Source of the DNA: JAKALD01 sp963817785
GTDB taxonomy: Bacteria; Pseudomonadota; Gammaproteobacteria; Burkholderiales; SG8-39
DNA: 64,000 bases
Reading direction: 5' to 3'
NCBI GenBank assembly: GCA_963817785.1
Contig: CAWFPL010000001.1
Span: 62,001-126,000 of the forward strand
Below are positions 60,401-64,000 of the stretch, piece by piece. Made by a program: the position numbers and the translations under genes. A model generated the notes under the pieces. It worked only from the letters and a program-made list of their open reading frames with translations, had not been told where the DNA came from and did not search any database. Within the stretch, counting starts at the first letter, position 1. The number at the start of each line of letters is the position of its first letter.

Positions 60401-60657
60401 ACGGCGAGTCGATTCCCGCCAAGCTGGAGCTGATCCGCTCCACCGAGGCGGAAAAGCGCTCGCAGCTCAAGCGGCTGCGGGAATTCCACCGCAAGCACTC
60501 GAAGGCGGCGCCCGCGATGCTCGAGCGCCTCAGGCAGGCGGTGATCGCGGATCAGAACGTTTTCGCGGCGCTGATGGATGCGGTGCGCGTGTGCTCCCTC
60601 GGGCAGATCACGCAGGCGCTGTTCGAGGTCGGCGGCCAGTACCGGCGCAGCATGTAG
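57403..60657 (+). CDS. icmF: Fused isobutyryl-CoA mutase with G-protein chaperone, IcmF
   Basis: A 1084-residue B12-dependent acyl-CoA mutase fusion. The N-terminal B12 domain (residues about 15-150) has FDGHDASIN with the cobalt-binding H30. The middle MeaI-type GTPase (about 195-420) has the P-loop GITGTGGAGKSS, and a linker leads to the catalytic mutase barrel (about 560-1084) with SISGYHIAEAGANPISQLAF. It interconverts isobutyryl-CoA and n-butyryl-CoA (some homologues prefer pivalyl- or isovaleryl-CoA), and the GTPase guards cofactor loading. Length is as in known IcmF. A LiuR-like operator upstream fits branched-chain metabolism. Confidence 0.92.
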   Translation: MTDLSDTQKLAYKARHKIRFVTAASLFDGHDASINIMRRILQASGAEVIHLGHNRSVDEVVTAALEEDAQGIAVSSYQGGHIEYFKYMIDLLKERGAEHIRVFGGGGGVIVPDEIKALQDYGMARVYSPEDGQRMGLQGMINDMLARCDFDPAQYAPRDLEALGRGDRRALAQLITALELGAADAQLKQAIHAAAAAHRAPVLGITGTGGAGKSSLTDELVRRFRLDQDDRLRIAILAVDPSRRKSGGALLGDRIRMNAIHGPNVFMRSLATRASGAEIAACLPEAIACCRAAGYDLVIVETSGIGQGDAAIVPHVDATLYVMTPEYGAASQLEKIDMLDFADFVAINKFDRKGAEDALRDVRKQVQRNREAFQAVPEDMPVYGTIAARFNDDGVTALYQAIVAKLAAKGLALEAGALPKVQAKVSSSVHVVIPPQRQRYLAEIAECVRGYHRHSAGQARLARERQQLIAAKAMLLKAGREARDLDPLIDEKNSALDAREKKLIEMWPDTVKAYAGDEYVVKIRDREIRTALTHASLSGTRVPKVALPRFEDHGEILRWQLRENVPGSFPFTAGVFAFRRENEDPTRMFAGEGDALRTNKRFHLLSRDMPAKRLSTAFDSVTLYGFEPDERPDIYGKVGNSGVSIATLEDMKVLYSGFDLCAPNTSVSMTINGPAPTLLAMFFNTAIDQQIEKFEKENGRQPTEDEAAKIRAWTLATARGTVQADILKEDQGQNTCIFSTEFSLKVMGDIQEYFIHNQVRNFYSVSISGYHIAEAGANPISQLAFTLANGFTFVEAYLARGMRIDDFAPNLSFFFSYGMDPEYAVLGRVARRIWAVAMRERYGANERSQKLKYHSQTSGRSLHAQEIAFNDIRTTLQALIATYDNTNSLHTNAYDEAITTPTEESVRRAMAIQLILNKEWGLAKNENPNQGSFVIEELTDLVEQAVLKEFEAIAARGGVLGAMETGYQRSKIQEESLYYEQRKHDGSYPIVGVNTFRNPHGESIPAKLELIRSTEAEKRSQLKRLREFHRKHSKAAPAMLERLRQAVIADQNVFAALMDAVRVCSLGQITQALFEVGGQYRRSM

Positions 60658-60882
60658 CGCGGGCGGCCCCGGGCGGGGCGGAGACGAAGCGATGCGCAAG
60701 GAGTGGCACAACGGCCTGCCTGCGTTGGTCGCCGAGGGCGCCGAGGGCGCCGGGCGCTTTGCCGCCGGCAAGGGGCGGCACGGCGATGTCTGACGCCTAC
60801 GAAAGCCGCTGTCGCCGCGCGGCGACGCGTGCGCGCAAACAACAGAATCACGCCGTATGTCAACCGGCGCGCCGCAGGATCG

Positions 60883-60910
60883 TTTACGCGTAGCATTTGT
60901 CTGAGATACT
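60883..60910 (+). promoter_or_regulatory. Probable promoter of the Pal-like gene
   Basis: TTTACG (60883-60888) and GATACT (60905-60910) are spaced 16 bases apart, giving a transcript start about 47 bases before ATG 60964. The rest of the 306-base gap 60658-60963 contains no convincing gene; a 33-codon frame at 60692-60793 has no recognisable content. Confidence 0.4.
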
Positions 60911-60963
60911 TCCGACACGCGTGCATCGGCGCTTCGATGCTGTCAAAAACGACAGGTGAGAGG

Positions 60964-61494
60964 ATGAAAATCAAGAAGGTCGCAAATCTGGTCGCAGTCT
61001 CCATGGTGCTGGTGCTCGCCGCATGCGCGAGCCAGCAGGCGAAGCAGGCGCCGACTTCGGAGGCCACGCCCGCATCGACGCAACAACAGGGGGCGCAGAG
61101 CCAGGCGGTGGCGGGCCAGCCGGTGGCGATGAACCCGCTGAACGATCCGAACAACATCCTGTACAAGAAGAGCATCTACTACGCGTTCGACAAGTACAAC
61201 ATCCAGCCGCAGTACATGCCGATCGTCGGGGCGCACGCCGGCTACCTGAAGTCGCATCCCGAGGCGGCGGTGCGCATCGAGGGCAACTGCGACGAGCGCG
61301 GCAGCCGCGAGTACAACCTGGCGCTCGGCCAGCGGCGCGCCGACGGGGTGAAGAAGGCGATGGAGTTGCTGGGCGCATCCGACAAGCAGATCGAGACCGT
61401 CAGCTGGGGCTCCGAGAAGCCGAAAGCCACCGGGCACGACGCGGCCGCCTGGGCGCAGAACCGCCGCAGCGACATCATCTACACCCACGAGTAA
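60964..61494 (+). CDS. pal: Peptidoglycan-associated lipoprotein (Pal/OmpA-like)
   Basis: A 176-residue lipoprotein with lipobox LAAC (C21), a Gln/Ala-rich linker and an OmpA-like domain (SIYYAFDKYNIQPQYMPIVG, then EGNCDERGSREYNLALGQRR) that binds diaminopimelate in the cell wall. The D and R of the binding site are in NCDERGSREYN. No tolB/tolQRA genes are adjacent, so it may be a second, unlinked Pal. Confidence 0.85.
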   Translation: MKIKKVANLVAVSMVLVLAACASQQAKQAPTSEATPASTQQQGAQSQAVAGQPVAMNPLNDPNNILYKKSIYYAFDKYNIQPQYMPIVGAHAGYLKSHPEAAVRIEGNCDERGSREYNLALGQRRADGVKKAMELLGASDKQIETVSWGSEKPKATGHDAAAWAQNRRSDIIYTHE

Positions 61495-61540
61495 TCCCTG
61501 CTGCGGGCAGGTCCGCCGGGCGTCGGCCGCCCGCGGGCCG

Positions 61541-61738
61541 TCAGCCCTTGCCCGCGGCCGCGCCGCCCGAGAGCCCCAGCGCCTCGCGGCGGCGCGGCAG
61601 CTCCGCCATCACCGCGTCGCGCTCGGCGTCGGTCATTTCGCTCCAGCGCGCGATCTCGTCGAGCGTGCGGCCGCAGCCGACGCACACGCCGCGCGGCAGG
61701 CTCATGTGGCAGATGTCGACGCAGGGCGACCTGATCAC
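61541..61738 (-). CDS. DUF1289 Fe-S-binding small protein
   Basis: A 65-residue protein with the DUF1289 cysteine pattern SPCVDICHM and CVGCGRTLDEIARWSEM. GTG 61738 overlaps the HMG-CoA lyase stop by four bases. Its function is unknown; it is translationally coupled to the leucine pathway. Confidence 0.75.
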   Translation of the reverse strand: MIRSPCVDICHMSLPRGVCVGCGRTLDEIARWSEMTDAERDAVMAELPRRREALGLSGGAAAGKG

Positions 61739-62658
61739 GCTGCGCTCGCCCGCGCGACTTTGGCCGCGAGGGCCCTGCCTGCTTTGGAGGTCGATTCGCG
61801 CCCGAGCACGTCGCAGATCCACCGCCCGATCTCCACCATCCGCGCCAGGTCGACGCCGGTGTCGATGCCGAGCCCGGCGAGCATGTAGAGCACGTCCTCG
61901 GTGGCGACGTTGCCCGAGGCGCCGGCCGCATAGGGGCAGCCCCCCAGGCCGGCGACCGAGGAGTCGAAAGTCGCGACCCCGAGCTCGAGCGAGGCGTAGA
62001 TGTTGGCGAGCGCCTGGCCGTAGGTGTCGTGGTAATGCCCGGCGAGGCGCTCGAGCGGCACGCGCCCGGCCACCGCCTCGAGCATCGCCTGCGTTTTGCG
62101 CGGCGTGCCTACGCCGATGGTGTCGCCGAGCGATACCTCGTAGCAGCCCATTTCGTAGAGCGCGCCGGCCACCGCGGCCACGCGGTGCGGCCTCACCTCG
62201 CCCTCGTACGGACAGCCGAGCGCACAGGACACGTAGCCGCGCAGCTTCATGCCGGCAGCGCGCGCGGCCTCCGCCACCGGGCGGAAGCGCTCCAGGCTCT
62301 CGGCGATCGAGCAGTTGATGTTCTTGCGCGAGAAGGCTTCGGAAGCCGCGCCGAAGATCGCCACCTCGGTGGCGCCCGCGGCCTGCGCCTCCTGGAAGCC
62401 CTTCAGGTTCGGCGTCAGCACCGGGTAGGATACGCCCGGCTTGCGGCGGATGCCCTCGAGCACCTCGGCGTGATCGGCCATCTGCGGGATCCACTTGGGC
62501 GACACGAAGGCGGTGGCCTCCACCGCGGCCAGGCCCGCGTCGGCGAGCCGCTCGATCAGCTCGATCTTCGCCCGCGTCGGCACTTCGGTCTTCTCGTTCT
62601 GCAGCCCGTCGCGCGGGCCCACCTCGACGATCCGGACCTTGTTCGGGAGCGGCGCCAT
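61735..62658 (-). CDS. mvaB: Hydroxymethylglutaryl-CoA lyase
   Basis: A 307-residue TIM-barrel lyase that cleaves HMG-CoA to acetyl-CoA and acetoacetate, the last step of leucine degradation. Signature elements are VEVGPRDGLQNE at the start, SCALGCPYEG, GHYHDTYGQALAN with metal-binding histidines, and GLGGCPYAAGASGN with the catalytic cysteine. It follows the methylcrotonyl-CoA carboxylase subunit by four bases. Confidence 0.92.
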   Translation of the reverse strand: MAPLPNKVRIVEVGPRDGLQNEKTEVPTRAKIELIERLADAGLAAVEATAFVSPKWIPQMADHAEVLEGIRRKPGVSYPVLTPNLKGFQEAQAAGATEVAIFGAASEAFSRKNINCSIAESLERFRPVAEAARAAGMKLRGYVSCALGCPYEGEVRPHRVAAVAGALYEMGCYEVSLGDTIGVGTPRKTQAMLEAVAGRVPLERLAGHYHDTYGQALANIYASLELGVATFDSSVAGLGGCPYAAGASGNVATEDVLYMLAGLGIDTGVDLARMVEIGRWICDVLGRESTSKAGRALAAKVARASAA

Positions 62659-62662
62659 GTGG

Positions 62663-64000
62663 CTATTGCCCTCCCGTCGGCGCGCTGCCTTCGAAGCTGA
62701 TGAGCTCGACGCCCTCGCTCACCTGCTCGCCGGCGGCGAAGTGCACTTCCTTGACCACACCGTCGGCGGGCGCGGCGATCGTATGCTCCATCTTCATCGC
62801 CTCGAGGATCAGCAACGGCGTGCCCTTGGAGACCTTGGCGCCGGCCTCGACCAGCACCGCCATCACCTTGCCCGGCATCGGCGCGGTCAGCGTGCCGCTG
62901 CCGAGGTCCTCGTCCAGCCCCTCGAGCTCGCGGCGCAGCGTGAGCCTGTGGGCGCTGCCGCCGGTGAACACGTGCCAGTCGCCCCCGGCGCGCACGGCGC
63001 GCGCCTTGAAGGCGCAGCCGTCGAGCCTCACCAGCAGGCATCCGTCGGCAAGCTTCTCGCCCGCCAGCGCATGCTCGCGCTCGCCCACGCGCAGCCGGGT
63101 GCCCCCGGCGCGAAACTCCAGCGTGAGCGCATGCAGCGTCTCGCCCTCGGTGAACACGAAGCGGTGGTGCGAGTCCTGGTTCAGCCGCCAGCCGTCGACG
63201 CTGCGCCACGGCGAATGGGGGTCGCCCGAGGCGCGCGCGCGCTCGCGCGCCCCCTCCTCTTCGAGCAGCAGCTCGGCGAGCGCGACGGCGGCGAGCGCCT
63301 GCGCGGAAGCCGGCGTCGCCGGTGCGAACAGCTCCGCGCGGCAGCGCTCGATGAAGCCGGTGTCGAGCTCGGCGTCGGCAAACGCCCGGCTCGCCGCGAG
63401 CCGTCCGAGGAACGCGACGTTGGTCGCGACCCCGGCGATCTCCACCTCGGCGAGCGCGGCGCGCAGCCGCGCCAGTGCATTCGGGCGGTTTTCGCCCCAC
63501 ACGACCAGCTTGGCGATCATCGGGTCGTAGTACGGCGTGATGAGCGCGCCCGCCTCGACGCCGGTGTCGATGCGCACCGAACCCGATTCGCGCGGGAACG
63601 CCAGGTGCGCGAGGCGCCCGGTGGCGGGCAGGAAGTCGCGCTCCGGGTCCTCGGCATAGATGCGCGCCTCGATCGCGTGCCCGCTGATGTGCAGCGCCTC
63701 CTGCGGCAGCGGCAGCCGCTCGCCGGCGGCCACGCGCAACTGCCACTCGACCAGATCGAGCCCGGTGATCATCTCGGTCACCGGGTGCTCGACCTGCAGC
63801 CGGGTGTTCATCTCCATGAAGTAGAAGCGCCCGTCCTGCTGGGCGATGAACTCGACCGTGCCGGCGCCGACGTAGCCGATCGCCTTCGCGGCGGCGACCG
63901 CCGCGGCGCCCATGTCGCGGCGCCGGTCCTGCGTCATTCCCGGCGCGGGGGCCTCCTCGAGCACCTTCTGGTGGCGGCGCTGCACCGAGCAGTCGCGCTC
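62663..64000 (-). CDS. mccA: Methylcrotonyl-CoA carboxylase biotin subunit (partial, 5' end outside)
   Basis: The C-terminal 445 residues of a biotin carboxylase/carrier protein; the start is beyond the right edge. The carboxylase part has MNTRLQVEHPVTEMITGLDL. A middle domain of unknown order follows, and the biotinyl domain carries ILEAMKMEHTI, with biotin on the lysine. Together with HMG-CoA lyase it belongs to the leucine/isovalerate operon. A geranyl-CoA or propionyl-CoA carboxylase is less likely given the neighbour. Confidence 0.88.
   Translation of the reverse strand, partial: ERDCSVQRRHQKVLEEAPAPGMTQDRRRDMGAAAVAAAKAIGYVGAGTVEFIAQQDGRFYFMEMNTRLQVEHPVTEMITGLDLVEWQLRVAAGERLPLPQEALHISGHAIEARIYAEDPERDFLPATGRLAHLAFPRESGSVRIDTGVEAGALITPYYDPMIAKLVVWGENRPNALARLRAALAEVEIAGVATNVAFLGRLAASRAFADAELDTGFIERCRAELFAPATPASAQALAAVALAELLLEEEGARERARASGDPHSPWRSVDGWRLNQDSHHRFVFTEGETLHALTLEFRAGGTRLRVGEREHALAGEKLADGCLLVRLDGCAFKARAVRAGGDWHVFTGGSAHRLTLRRELEGLDEDLGSGTLTAPMPGKVMAVLVEAGAKVSKGTPLLILEAMKMEHTIAAPADGVVKEVHFAAGEQVSEGVELISFEGSAPTGGQ

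Noticed and set aside
60692..60793. A short frame after icmF (starting MRKEWHNGLP)
   Set aside because: Only 33 codons with no family resemblance; treated as non-coding, though a decayed gene end cannot be excluded.
58654..60918. A 754-codon open frame on the - strand opposite icmF
   Set aside because: Shadow frame; icmF motifs are unambiguous on the + strand.

Overview
The window is G+C-rich (roughly two thirds), densely packed DNA from a facultatively anaerobic, aromatic-degrading Proteobacterium. It is most likely a betaproteobacterium of the Azoarcus/Aromatoleum/Thauera type or a relative. The gene order of an ATP-dependent benzoyl-CoA reductase followed by its ferredoxin (bzdNOPQM order), a PadBCD-like phenylacetyl-CoA oxidoreductase with its CoA ligase, and FNR/ANR-type boxes upstream of several operons all point that way. 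The genus cannot be fixed from the sequence alone.

Layout. (1) 1-4100, + strand: benzoyl-CoA reductase bzdN (3' end)-bzdO-bzdP-bzdQ and ferredoxin bzdM. (2) 4101-5991: a lower-GC insert with two overlapping genes, a HipA-like kinase and a protein combining a HipA-N-like region with a HIRAN-like domain. This looks like a transferred, functionally undescribed two-gene module. (3) 13645-5993, - strand: one long operon for anaerobic phenylacetate activation and alpha-oxidation (FlK-like thioesterase, padB, padC, padD, padJ), ending with a hemerythrin and a tandem GNAT acetyltransferase, behind an FNR-type promoter. (4) 18263-13744, - strand: a branched-chain-type ABC importer (livKHMGF), probably for aromatic acids, divergent from a GNAT and an Rrf2 regulator. 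(5) 19436-47727: a large metal (mainly copper, some arsenic) resistance island. It holds Spy-like and SHOCT proteins, a TolC-like lipoprotein, a multicopper oxidase, a cupredoxin, CusF, YHS/DUF2933/DUF5676 small proteins, two P1B ATPases, MFS and DMT transporters, ArsM, ArsR, CcdA/TlpA and a CDF transporter. Several genes here are damaged: a DUF302 frameshift, a P-type ATPase with a stop at codon 2, an ATPase C-terminal remnant and an internally deleted multicopper oxidase. (6) 47882-57244, + strand: a DsrMK/Hdr-like membrane electron-transfer pair, a GntR regulator with nested operator repeats, two paralogous AprBA-like flavoprotein/ferredoxin pairs flanking an MFS transporter, a DUF6455-like protein and an ACMSD-type amidohydrolase. 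This is the best candidate for an undescribed catabolic or redox system. (7) 57314-64000: fused isobutyryl-CoA mutase icmF behind a LiuR-like palindrome, a Pal-like lipoprotein, and on the - strand the end of a leucine-degradation operon (methylcrotonyl-CoA carboxylase alpha subunit, HMG-CoA lyase, DUF1289).

How it fits together: phenylacetate would be taken up (LIV transporter), activated (PadJ) and oxidised (PadBCD) to phenylglyoxylate. It would then be converted to benzoyl-CoA by enzymes outside the window and dearomatised by BzdNOPQ using the BzdM ferredoxin. FNR-type sites and the hemerythrin tie this to low oxygen. The icmF/HMG-CoA lyase/MCC genes handle branched acyl-CoA. The AprBA-like pairs could pass electrons to quinone through the neighbouring DsrMK-like complex, but their substrate is unknown.
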